Source of the DNA: Pseudarthrobacter defluvii
Lineage (GTDB): Bacteria; Actinomycetota; Actinomycetes; Actinomycetales; Micrococcaceae
Assembly: GCF_030323865.1 (NCBI RefSeq)
Contig: NZ_CP066362.1
Span: forward strand, 310,001-374,000
Length of the DNA: 64,000 nucleotides
Direction: 5' to 3'
The notes beneath the pieces were generated by a model, which searched no databases, was not told the DNA's origin, and worked only from the letters and a program-made list of their open reading frames with translations. The translations under genes were made by a program, and so were the position numbers. How positions within the stretch are numbered: position 1 is the stretch's first letter; each line of letters starts with the position of its first letter. Of this stretch, positions 56,422 to 64,000 are shown piece after piece.

Positions 56422-59007
56422 TCAGCCTTCCCGGACAACGTCCGCCGGGTCCTTGTCCACGCGCCAGCCCCGCCACCGTGGGTGCCGGAGCCTGCCCGGC
56501 CCGGTCCATTCGCTGTACGTTACTTCGCCCACCAGTTCCGGTGCCACCCAGTGTGCGTCGGCAGAATCGGGGCGGGGGACCTCGTGGAACGGCGAGCTTT
56601 TCCGGCCCAGCCGCTCCACCGTTTGCCGCAGCTCCGTGAGTTCACGGCTGCTGAAGCCGGAGCCGACGCGGCCCACGTACTGCAGCTTGTCGCCGTCGGG
56701 AATCCCCACCAGCAGTGATCCAACGGTCTCCTGGCGGCCGCCCTTGCCCGGACGCCAGCCGCCCACCACCACTTCCTGGGTCTGTTCCGTCTTGAGTTTG
56801 ATCCATGTCCGGGTCCGCTGGCCGCTGACGTAGCGGCTGTCGGTCCGCTTGGCCATGATGCCTTCAAGCCCAAGCTCCTGCGCGCTGGCCATGAGGAGTT
56901 CAACGGACTCCGCCAGCACCATGGACAGGTCCACAGGGCAGTCGGACGGCTCGAAAAACTCCTCGAGCCGTTGCCGCCGTTTGCTGAGCGACAGGCGCCG
57001 GAGGTCCCTCCCGTCGTCGAACAGGAGGTCGAACAGCATCAGCTGGACCGGGATGGTGGTGCGGGCTTTGGCGACGTCGGCGGCCCGGGTGAGCTTCATA
57101 CGGCCCTGCAGGAGGCCAAAGTCAGGCCGTCCGCCGGGCCGGACGGCGATGATCTCACCGTCCGCCACGAAGGGCTGCTCCGGCCAGCAGCCCCGGTCCG
57201 TGAACTCGGGGTAGGTGCGGCTGACATCGTTGCCGTTGCGCGAGAAGATGCGCACCCTTTCCCTGTCGGCCACCAGGATGGCCCGGACGCCGTCCCATTT
57301 GAGTTCGTATTGCCACGAGCTGCCCTGCAGGTCAACCGTGGTGCCGGACGTGGCTATCATGGGCTGGTATTCCAGCGGGTCCGCAACGGTGCCGGTGGCA
57401 GGCTCTGCCGGCACTTGAGGCGTGGCTTCCTGCTCCGGCGCCGCACCGCCGTCGTCCTCTTCGGGATCGTCCGGTTCCTCGTCCGGCTCCTCGTCCGGCT
57501 CCCCGGCCGGCTCCTCAGCCGGTGCCGCTGAAGCGGATTGAACCTGTCCCGCCGGAGCCGCAAGCCGCCGTCGTCCGCCTGGCTGCTCCTGGTCCATCAG
57601 GTGGATGAGCCACTGCCCTTGGGCGTCCTTGCCTGGGCCCCTTCCGGTGTGGATCAGCGCAATCTTCTTGGTGCCGCCCAGCCCGCCGTCCTCGGCGCCG
57701 GTCAGCGTGACGATGACCTCCCGGCCGTTGATCCACTTGTGCAGTTCATAGGTGCCGGTGTCCCAAATGGTCATGACGCCCGCGCCATACTCGCCCTTGG
57801 GGATGGTCCCGTGGAAGGTGAGGTAGTCCATGGGGTGGTCCTCGGTCTGGACAGCCAGGTGGTTCTTGCCGCCGGACTCCGGAACGCCCTTGGGAAGTGC
57901 CCAGGATGCCAGGACGCCCTCGTGTTCCAGCCGGAGGTCCCAATGCAGCCGGCTGGCGTGGTGCTCCTGGATGACAAAGCTGTTGCCGCCTGCGGGGAGG
58001 CCGGCGAACGGCTCGGGCGTGGCGTTGGGATCGCGCATGGCGCGGTACTTGCCCAGGCGGGGATCGGCGTCGTTCGCTTCCTCGTGGTCGTCCGCCGCGG
58101 TTGGTGCCCCGCCACCTGCGGCGCTGACGACGGCGGCAAACGGGTCCTTCCCGTCCCGCACCCTCCGCAGCACCTCCTGGTAGTCGAGGTGCTTCAGGTT
58201 GGGCGAGTCGATCTCCCGCCACGTCCGCGGTGCAGCCACCAGGGGGGTGGGCCGGCCACGCAACGAGTAGGGGACGATGGTGGTTTTCGCCGCGTTGTTC
58301 TGGCTCCAGTCCACCAGTACCTTGCCTTTGCGCAGCGACTTCTTCATGTCGCTGACTGCGAGGTCCGGGTGGTCGGCCTCGAGTGCGCGCGCCAGTTCCC
58401 GGGCGAACGCGGAAATCTGTTCGGAGGTCTGGGTCCCGTCCAGTGCGGCGTAGAGGTGGATGCCCTTGCTGCCGCTGGTCACCGGCACCGGGTTCAGGCC
58501 CACGTCCTGCAGGATGGCGCGGGCCAGGAGGGCCACCTCGCGGCACTCCTGCAGGCCGGCTCCGTCGCCCGGGTCCAGGTCCAGCACCAGCCGGTCCGGA
58601 TTCAGTTGGTTGCCGTGCGAGTCCACCCGCCACTGCGGCACGTGGATCTCCAGCGAGTTGATCTGGCCGAACCAGGTCAGGGTTGCGGCATCGTTGACCA
58701 GGGGGTAGTGGATGGTGCGGTCCTTGTGCGTGATCGCCGCCCGAGGCAGCCATCCCGGGGCCGAATCCTCCAGCTCCTTTTGGAAAAACACTTCCCCGGG
58801 CTTGTCCGCCGTGCCCACTCCGTTAACCCACCGCTTGCGGGTGGCCGGGCGGTTGGCTGCCGCAGGAACCAGGACGTGGGCAACCGCGGCGTAGTAGGCC
58901 AGCACGTCCGCCTTGGTGGTGCCGGTCTCCGGATAGATGATTTTGTCCAGGTTGGTGAGGGTCAGTTCCCGCCCCGCCACCCGGACACGCTCCCTGCTAC
59001 CGGCCAC
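56422..59007 (-). CDS. ligD: ATP-dependent DNA ligase D (POL-PE-LIG)
   Basis: An 861-residue multidomain end-joining ligase with mycobacterial domain order. Residues 1-300 are the primase-polymerase domain with the metal pair D143/D145 in LDLDPGDG. The 3'-phosphoesterase domain is near 330-490 (QEHHASRLHWDLRLEHEG, DHPMDYLTFHGTIPKGEYG). A Glu/Asp-rich linker leads to the ligase domain with nucleotidyl lysine K570 in YELKWDGVRAI and SRNGNDVSRTYPEF. GTG start with GGAGG upstream. It joins double-strand breaks with Ku, whose gene is divergent 40 bases away. Confidence 0.95.
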   Translation of the reverse strand: MAGSRERVRVAGRELTLTNLDKIIYPETGTTKADVLAYYAAVAHVLVPAAANRPATRKRWVNGVGTADKPGEVFFQKELEDSAPGWLPRAAITHKDRTIHYPLVNDAATLTWFGQINSLEIHVPQWRVDSHGNQLNPDRLVLDLDPGDGAGLQECREVALLARAILQDVGLNPVPVTSGSKGIHLYAALDGTQTSEQISAFARELARALEADHPDLAVSDMKKSLRKGKVLVDWSQNNAAKTTIVPYSLRGRPTPLVAAPRTWREIDSPNLKHLDYQEVLRRVRDGKDPFAAVVSAAGGGAPTAADDHEEANDADPRLGKYRAMRDPNATPEPFAGLPAGGNSFVIQEHHASRLHWDLRLEHEGVLASWALPKGVPESGGKNHLAVQTEDHPMDYLTFHGTIPKGEYGAGVMTIWDTGTYELHKWINGREVIVTLTGAEDGGLGGTKKIALIHTGRGPGKDAQGQWLIHLMDQEQPGGRRRLAAPAGQVQSASAAPAEEPAGEPDEEPDEEPDDPEEDDGGAAPEQEATPQVPAEPATGTVADPLEYQPMIATSGTTVDLQGSSWQYELKWDGVRAILVADRERVRIFSRNGNDVSRTYPEFTDRGCWPEQPFVADGEIIAVRPGGRPDFGLLQGRMKLTRAADVAKARTTIPVQLMLFDLLFDDGRDLRRLSLSKRRQRLEEFFEPSDCPVDLSMVLAESVELLMASAQELGLEGIMAKRTDSRYVSGQRTRTWIKLKTEQTQEVVVGGWRPGKGGRQETVGSLLVGIPDGDKLQYVGRVGSGFSSRELTELRQTVERLGRKSSPFHEVPRPDSADAHWVAPELVGEVTYSEWTGPGRLRHPRWRGWRVDKDPADVVREG

Positions 59008-59047
59008 AGGGCTTCACCTCCGGCCCGCTCTGATGTTGACTGTAGGA

Positions 59048-60178
59048 ATGAGAGCCATCTGGAAAGGTGCCATCGCGTTCGGCCTGGTCAACGTGCCCGT
59101 GAAGGTCTACAGCGCCACTGAGGATCATGACATCAGTCTGCACCAGGTTCACAATGCCGACGGTGGCAGGATCCGCTACCAGCGCCGGTGCGAGGTGTGC
59201 GGCGAGGTGGTGGACTACTCGGACATCGAGAAGGCGTTCGACGAGGACGGCCGTACCGTGGTGCTGTCCAAGGATGAGCTCAAATCCATCCCGGCGGAAA
59301 ACAGCCACGAGATCGAAGTGGTGCAGTTCGTCCCGTCCGAGCAGCTTGAACCCATGATGTTCGAGAAAAGCTACTACCTGGAGCCCGACTCCAAGTCGCC
59401 CAAGGCCTACGTGCTGCTGCGCCGGGCGCTGGAGGACACGGACCGGGTGGCCATCGTCCAGTTCGCCTTGCGGGAAAAGACCCGGCTGGGGGCACTACGG
59501 ATCAAGGACGACGTGCTGGTGCTCCAATCCCTCCTGTGGCCCGATGAGGTGCGGGAAGCCAACTTCCCGTCCCTGGAAGCCGACATCAGGATTTCCGCGC
59601 AGGAGCGGGACATGTCCGCGGCGCTGGTGGAGTCCATGGCTGCCGACTTCGAACCTGACTCCTTCACGGACGAGTACCAGGTGCAGCTCCGCCAGCTCAT
59701 CGACGCCAAGCTCGAACAGGGCGAATCGCTGGACACGGAGGAGACCTTCGGCGTCGAGGCCGGCGAGGGCGGCAAGGGCGAAGTCATCGACCTCATGGAG
59801 GCCCTCAAGCGGAGCCTGGACCGGAAACGCGGCGGCGGGGAAGCCGCCTCCGCCGGCGGAAGTTCCGATGACGTGGCGGACACCGGGGACGGGGAAGCCG
59901 AGCCGGCCAAGCCGGCCCGCAAAGCCTCCGGCACCAAGGCTTCCAGCACCGGGGCAGCCTCGAAGACGGCCGCGAAGACCGGCACGGACGACGCAAAGCC
60001 GGCCGCCAAGTCGGCCACGAAGTCCACCGCCACGAAGTCCACCGCCGCCAAGTCCACTGCCGCTAAGGCAACCGCATCCAAGTCCACCGGAACCAAATCA
60101 GCGGACACCAAATCCAGCGGAACAAAGACCGCAGCCAAGCCGGCCGCCAAGACCACCAGGGCGCGCAAGCCGGCCTGA
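59048..60178 (+). CDS. ku: Ku protein, non-homologous end joining
   Basis: A 376-residue bacterial Ku homologue. The core begins MRAIWKGAIAFGLVNVPVKV and includes HQVHNADGGRIRYQRRCEVC, SYYLEPDSKSPKAYVLLRRAL and KTRLGALRIKDDVLVLQSLLW. After about residue 250 comes a bridging region, then a Lys/Ala/Ser/Thr tail of about 100 residues rich in short KST and AKS units, resembling the lysine-rich tails of actinobacterial Ku that bind DNA. Divergent from ligD; the two starts share a 40-base region, consistent with coordinated expression. Confidence 0.95.
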   Translation: MRAIWKGAIAFGLVNVPVKVYSATEDHDISLHQVHNADGGRIRYQRRCEVCGEVVDYSDIEKAFDEDGRTVVLSKDELKSIPAENSHEIEVVQFVPSEQLEPMMFEKSYYLEPDSKSPKAYVLLRRALEDTDRVAIVQFALREKTRLGALRIKDDVLVLQSLLWPDEVREANFPSLEADIRISAQERDMSAALVESMAADFEPDSFTDEYQVQLRQLIDAKLEQGESLDTEETFGVEAGEGGKGEVIDLMEALKRSLDRKRGGGEAASAGGSSDDVADTGDGEAEPAKPARKASGTKASSTGAASKTAAKTGTDDAKPAAKSATKSTATKSTAAKSTAAKATASKSTGTKSADTKSSGTKTAAKPAAKTTRARKPA

Positions 60179-60327
60179 GCAGGAATCACGCGCCCGCCAG
60201 CCTGCCCGGCGGCAGTCCCGCCTTTACAGCGGCCTCCATCGCGTCCACAATGAGTCGCATCACAGCCTCCGCTGTGCCAACAGCGTGCTGTCAGCCATTC
60301 GGACCGGACACGTAGAGGGGCACGGGC

Positions 60328-61170
60328 ATGAGCCAGCAGACCGATGCAGTGGAGGCGGACCGGGAGCTCAAAAAGAAGCACCGGGCCATGTGGGCGTCCG
60401 GGGACTACCCGGCCCTCGCGGACGAGATGCTCCTGGAACTGGGCGCCGTACTGGTGGAGGCCACCGGCATCCGGCCGCGCCAGCGGGTCCTGGACGTGGC
60501 GGCGGGAACCGGCAATGCCGCCATTCCGGCAGCAATGATGGGCGCCAAGGTGGTTGCCAGCGACCTCACCCCGGAGCTGTTCGAGGCGGGGCGGCGGGAA
60601 GCGGCGAACCGGGGCGTCGCCCTGGACTGGCAGGAAGGTGATGCCGAGGCTTTGCCTTTCGACGATGCCGAGTTCGACGCTGTCATGTCCTGCATCGGAG
60701 TGATGTTCGCGCCGCACCACTAGGCGGCCGCCGACGAATTGCTCAGGGTTTGCAAACCGGGCGGCTCCATCGGGTTGCTGTGCTGGACGCCGGAAGGATT
60801 TGTCGGCCAGATGCTTGCCGCCATGAAGCCTTTCGCGCCGCCGCCCCCGCCCGGTGCACAGCCTGCGCCGCTGTGGGGGAGTGAGGGCCATGTCCGCGAA
60901 CTGCTGGGGGACAGGATCACGGACGTCCATACCCGCAAGCAGAACCTGGCCGTCAAAAGCTTCCACCAGCCCGCGGACTTCGTCAGGTACTTCAAGTCCC
61001 ACTACGGCCCCATGATCTCCGTTTACAAGTCGCTCGCGGAAGACCATGACAGAGTCAACGCGCTGGATAAGGCCCTCACCGATTTGGCTGACTCCTTTGG
61101 CGACGCCCACGGCGATTCCCCGTTCCAGATGGAATGGGAATACCTGCTTTTCACGGCAAAGAAGGCCTGA
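60328..61170 (+). pseudogene. Class I SAM-dependent methyltransferase, interrupted by in-frame TAG
   Basis: The frame reads a methyltransferase with SAM motif VLDVAAGTGNAA at residues 54-65 and the acidic-loop EALPFDDAEFDAVMS, then stops at TAG (60721-60723) after codon 131. The same frame continues at once with AAADELLRVCKPGGSIGLL and runs to 61170 with a normal C-terminal half (residues up to 280). At the stop, MFAPHH*AAADELLR, the family usually has Gln, so a CAG to TAG change is the simplest explanation. Could be a real nonsense mutation, a read error, or read-through. GAGGGG precedes the ATG. Confidence 0.85.
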
Positions 61171-61173
61171 GCC

Positions 61174-61605
61174 ATGACGGAAAACCACGTGGCAACCTCA
61201 GTCATCACCATCAACGCACCTGCCGAACACGTCTGGGGCGTGCTCACGGATCCCGCCGCCGTGAAGGAGTTCATGTTCGGAACCACCCTGGAGACCGACT
61301 GGAGCGTTGGCAGTCCCATCACCTGGCAGGGCGAGTGGAACGGGAAGACGTACCGGGACAAAGGCCGCATCCTCCATGTCGAACCGGGGCGGAAACTGGT
61401 GCATACCCACTTCAGCCCCCTGTCCGGCCAGGAGGACAAGCCGGAAAACTACCACACGCTCGAGTGGACGCTTGAGGACCAGGGCGGCACCACTCGCCTG
61501 TCGCTGGCGCAGGACAACAACCCCACCGAGGAAGCCGCCGCACACTCCAAGGGCATGTGGGACAAACTCCTGGCCGACGTCAAGGCGCTCGCCGAACGCG
61601 GCTGA
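61174..61605 (+). CDS. SRPBCC (AHSA1/START-like) family protein
   Basis: A 143-residue START/AHSA1 ligand-binding fold. It begins NHVATSVITINAPAEHVWGV, with TDPAAVKEFMFGT, and GSPITWQGEWNGKTYRDKGR typical of the family, and ends in the long amphipathic helix HSKGMWDKLLADVKAL. Function unknown. Starts 3 bases after the interrupted methyltransferase stop, so is likely read from the same message. Confidence 0.92.
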   Translation: MTENHVATSVITINAPAEHVWGVLTDPAAVKEFMFGTTLETDWSVGSPITWQGEWNGKTYRDKGRILHVEPGRKLVHTHFSPLSGQEDKPENYHTLEWTLEDQGGTTRLSLAQDNNPTEEAAAHSKGMWDKLLADVKALAERG

Positions 61606-61646
61606 CTGTTCCGGGCACCCAGGTAGGCCGGGGCGCTTAAAGCCAA

Positions 61647-61694
61647 GCGGCCGCCGTCGGACGTTCCCATTTAGGGAAGCCCGACGGCGGCCGC
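61647..61694. terminator. Long hairpin between SRPBCC and HPr genes
   Basis: GCGGCCGCCGTCGG (61647-61660) pairs perfectly with 61681-61694, and TTCCC/GGGAA (61664-61668, 61674-61678) forms an inner stem. It lies between convergent genes and can terminate both; a GGCTTTGTGG stretch follows on the plus strand. Confidence 0.8.
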
Positions 61695-61723
61695 CGGCTT
61701 TGTGGCTTGGGGCAGCGTTGCTG

Positions 61724-62002
61724 CTACTCGGCGTCGTGGTCCGTTTCCAGAATCTGCACCAACCGGTCCAGCGCGTCGTCTGCGCCGGCACCTTCGGCGC
61801 GGAGGACCACCACGTCACCGTGCGAGGCGCCCAGGCTCATGAGGGACAGGATGCTGGCAGCGTCCATGGCTTCGTCGGCCGGCTCGCCTTCACGGGCGAT
61901 GGTGATGTCCAGGTCGAACTCTCCGGCTGCCTCGGCAAAGATGGCGGCCGGGCGGGCGTGCAGGCCCACGCGGCTGGCAACGGTTGCTGTGCGTTCTGGC
62001 AT
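61724..62002 (-). CDS. ptsH: HPr family phosphocarrier protein
   Basis: A 92-residue HPr. The phosphorylated histidine is H15 in GLHARPAA; ASILSLMSLGA follows in the region carrying the regulatory serine (S50 here). It relays phosphate from enzyme I to sugar permeases. AAAGGAG precedes the ATG. It lies 66 bases after the fructose permease gene on the same strand, indicating a fructose PTS operon. Confidence 0.95.
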   Translation of the reverse strand: MPERTATVASRVGLHARPAAIFAEAAGEFDLDITIAREGEPADEAMDAASILSLMSLGASHGDVVVLRAEGAGADDALDRLVQILETDHDAE

Positions 62003-62068
62003 TTTTGCTCCTTTGTCTTTCGGCGTGCTGAGGGTTCAGCGGCCGGTGAGGTGTGTGGCTAAGCCGGC

Positions 62069-64000
62069 TCAGACGGTTGCGGGAACCGGTTCAACCGTAT
62101 CAACGGTCTTCTTGACTGCCCAGCGCTTGAGGCCAACGACGGCCAGCGCGCTGACCACGGTGCCGGCGATGATCGAGACGACGAACATCAGCAGGTTGCC
62201 GATCGCGAAGAAGACGAAGATGCCGCCGTGGGGGGCCTGGGAGGTCACGTTGAAGGCCATGGTGAGTGCGCCGGTGAGTGCGCCGCCCAGCATGGAGGCG
62301 GGGATGACGCGCAGGGGATCGGCCGCGGCGAACGGGATGGCGCCTTCGGAGATGAAGGACGCACCCAGCAGCCAGGCTGCCTTGCCGTTCTCGCGTTCGG
62401 CCAGGCTGAACACCTTCTTGTCCAGGACCGTTGCCAGTGCCATGGCCAGCGGCGGAACCATGCCGGCCGCCATCACGGTGGCCATGATCTGCCACGGAGC
62501 CTGGTTGGTGGCGCTGCCGGCGCTCAGGCCGGCCACGGCGAACGCGTAGGCAACCTTGTTGACGGGGCCGCCCAGGTCGAAGCACATCATGAGGCCAAGG
62601 ATGATTCCAAGGACGACGGCGGAAGCACCGGTCATGCCGGACAGCCAGTTGTTGAGCGCCGTGGTGAGTCCGGCGATGGGTCCGCCCAGGACCAGGAACA
62701 TCAGGCCGGAGGCAACGATCGAGGCGAGCAGGGGGATGATCACCACGGGCATCAGGCCGCGCAGCCAGCGGGGGACCTGCCAGGTTCCGATCAGGTGGGC
62801 GATGTAACCGGCCAGCAGGCCGCCCACGATGCCGCCCAGGAAGCCGGCGCCCATGAATCCGGACACCGCACCCGCAACGAAGCCCGGGGCGATGCCGGGC
62901 CGGTCAGCGATGGCGTACGCGATGTAGCCGGCCAGTGCGGGGACCAGGAAGCCCATGGAGAGCGCGCCGATCTTGAATGCTACGGCGCCCAGGTAGATGG
63001 CCAGGCCGCCCTCGGGCAGGTTGCCGAAGTTGTTCTGCACCACCACCTTGTCAGCGACGCCGGTGATGTCATAGCCGCCCAGGAGGAAGCCCAGCGCAAT
63101 CAGCAGGCCGCCGCCGGCAACGAACGGAATCATGTAGCTGACGCCGGTGAGCAGGGCCTTCTTGAGCTTCTGGCCGATGTGCTCGCCCTTCTCCTCAGCC
63201 TCGTGCTCAGCCTGTTCCTCGGCACCGAAGTGCGGAACGCGGTGGGCGTTGGGGTTCTCTGCCGCGGCGAGCGCTTCGCGGACCATCTTGTCCGGCTCGT
63301 CGATGCCGCGCTTGACCGGAGCGTTGATGACCGGCTTGCCGGCGAAGCGCTCCTTGCCGCGGACATCCACGTCAACGGCGAAGATCACGGCGTCGGCCGC
63401 TGCGATGACCGCGGGGTCCAGTGGCTTGGCCCCGGAGGAGCCCTGGGTTTCCACCTGCAGGTCGACGCCCATTTCCTTGGCAGCTGCCACCAGCGAGTCG
63501 GCAGCCATGTACGTGTGGGCGATGCCGGTGGGGCAGGCGGTCACGGCCACGAGGCGCCTGGACCGTGCAGGGGTTGAGCCGGCGGCAGATCCGTCGGCGC
63601 TTGCGCCTGCAGCGGCTGAAGAACCTGCTTCACCGGCGCCTGCTGCCGCGCCAACAGTGGCGCCGACCGGAACGGCGTCAACCGGGGCGGCAGCGGCGTG
63701 TGCGGCGGGCTTGTCGGCCAGGGCGCCGTCCACGAGCTCCACGATTTCGGCCTGTGAGGAGGCGTTGCGCAGGGCCGCGGTGAAGTCCTTTTTGATGAGG
63801 GACCGGGCCAGCTTGGAGAGCAGCTTCAGGTGCTCCTGGTCCGCCCCGTCGGGAGCGGCGATGAAGAACACCAGGTCGGCCGGGCCGTCCTTGGCGCCGA
63901 AGTCAACCTTCGGGTCCAGCCGTGCCATGGCCAGGGTGGGAACCGTGACGGCGGCGGAACGGCAGTGCGGAATGGCGATGCCGCCAGGGATGCCGGTTGC
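62069..64000 (-). CDS. fruA: PTS fructose transporter subunit EIIABC (5' end outside window)
   Basis: Partial: 643 residues are visible and the frame continues beyond the right edge. The IIA domain's phosphorylation site PHCR is in the first 15 visible residues (IAIPHCRS), outside the shorter internal start. An Ala/Gly-rich linker leads to IIB with VAVTACPTGIAHTYMAAD (phospho-Cys), then the membrane IIC domain with about nine to ten hydrophobic segments (SYMIPFVAGGGLLIALGFLL, WLSGMTGASAVVLGII, GSATNQAPWQIMAT). It imports and phosphorylates fructose; HPr lies downstream. Confidence 0.93.
   Translation of the reverse strand, partial: ATGIPGGIAIPHCRSAAVTVPTLAMARLDPKVDFGAKDGPADLVFFIAAPDGADQEHLKLLSKLARSLIKKDFTAALRNASSQAEIVELVDGALADKPAAHAAAAPVDAVPVGATVGAAAGAGEAGSSAAAGASADGSAAGSTPARSRRLVAVTACPTGIAHTYMAADSLVAAAKEMGVDLQVETQGSSGAKPLDPAVIAAADAVIFAVDVDVRGKERFAGKPVINAPVKRGIDEPDKMVREALAAAENPNAHRVPHFGAEEQAEHEAEEKGEHIGQKLKKALLTGVSYMIPFVAGGGLLIALGFLLGGYDITGVADKVVVQNNFGNLPEGGLAIYLGAVAFKIGALSMGFLVPALAGYIAYAIADRPGIAPGFVAGAVSGFMGAGFLGGIVGGLLAGYIAHLIGTWQVPRWLRGLMPVVIIPLLASIVASGLMFLVLGGPIAGLTTALNNWLSGMTGASAVVLGIILGLMMCFDLGGPVNKVAYAFAVAGLSAGSATNQAPWQIMATVMAAGMVPPLAMALATVLDKKVFSLAERENGKAAWLLGASFISEGAIPFAAADPLRVIPASMLGGALTGALTMAFNVTSQAPHGGIFVFFAIGNLLMFVVSIIAGTVVSALAVVGLKRWAVKKTVDTVEPVPATV

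Noticed and set aside
60721..60723. TAG as pyrrolysine or other recoded codon
   Set aside because: No pyl genes or special downstream structure seen, and such recoding is not expected in this lineage for a methyltransferase of this type.
62228..63577. Plus-strand frame opposite the fructose PTS gene
   Set aside because: Mirror of the third-position GC bias; the minus strand encodes intact EIIB and EIIC domains.

Overview
The window is high-GC actinobacterial DNA, most like the Micrococcaceae (Arthrobacter or Pseudarthrobacter type). This is inferred from base composition, GTG/TTG starts, a DUF4193 zinc-ribbon protein, a GAF-ANTAR regulator, a DUF222/HNH protein, a mycobacterial-order LigD (POL-PE-LIG) beside Ku, and a saprophytic gene content rich in sugar, polysaccharide, fatty-acid and aromatic-acid catabolism. 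It appears to be chromosome. I see no rRNA, tRNA, CRISPR array, insertion sequence, integrase or replication origin. Both edges cut a gene: an SDR at the left and a fructose-PTS protein at the right.

Layout. 1-6.4 kb: a plus-strand operon (SDR, amidohydrolase, acyl-CoA dehydrogenase, MaoC hydratase, MFS transporter, acyl-CoA ligase) that reads as a CoA-dependent side-chain shortening pathway ending in hydrolytic cleavage. 6.4-10.6 kb: a BASS transporter, then a molybdopterin oxidoreductase lacking all four Fe-S cysteines, coupled to a small helical partner. 10.6-18.2 kb: a GH15 hydrolase cluster, a TetR-EamA exporter pair with a 32-bp operator, DUF3040, DUF488, an aldo/keto reductase and a GAF-ANTAR regulator. 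18.3-26.1 kb: alpha-glucan metabolism (malQ, a large secreted GH13 enzyme with CRP-like and LacI-like sites upstream), a lactonase-fold protein and a HemK-like methyltransferase. 26.2-32.9 kb: DUF222/HNH protein, stress membrane proteins, an aldo/keto reductase and a secreted PL11 rhamnogalacturonan lyase.

32.9-37.9 kb: a TetR-linked beta-oxidation operon (acyl-CoA dehydrogenase, thiolase, CoA ligase). 37.9-41.9 kb: a reductase operon divergent from an XRE-type regulator with a palindrome between them. 42.0-48.6 kb: a small ORF, dodecin, and a GntR-controlled four-carbon sugar-acid operon (kinase, dehydrogenase, GntP permease, class II aldolase) with two copies of one operator motif. 48.6-56.3 kb: small membrane proteins, an acyltransferase, GNAT, SDR, FUSC and MHS-family transporters. 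56.4-60.2 kb: divergent ligD and ku for end joining. 60.3-61.6 kb: a methyltransferase gene interrupted by one in-frame TAG, then an SRPBCC protein. 61.7-64.0 kb: HPr and fructose PTS EIIABC.

Most transcription units are separated by strong GC-rich hairpins. Many long open frames opposite real genes are GC-bias artefacts and are left out. Functions are read from motifs and neighbourhood only; no database search was possible.
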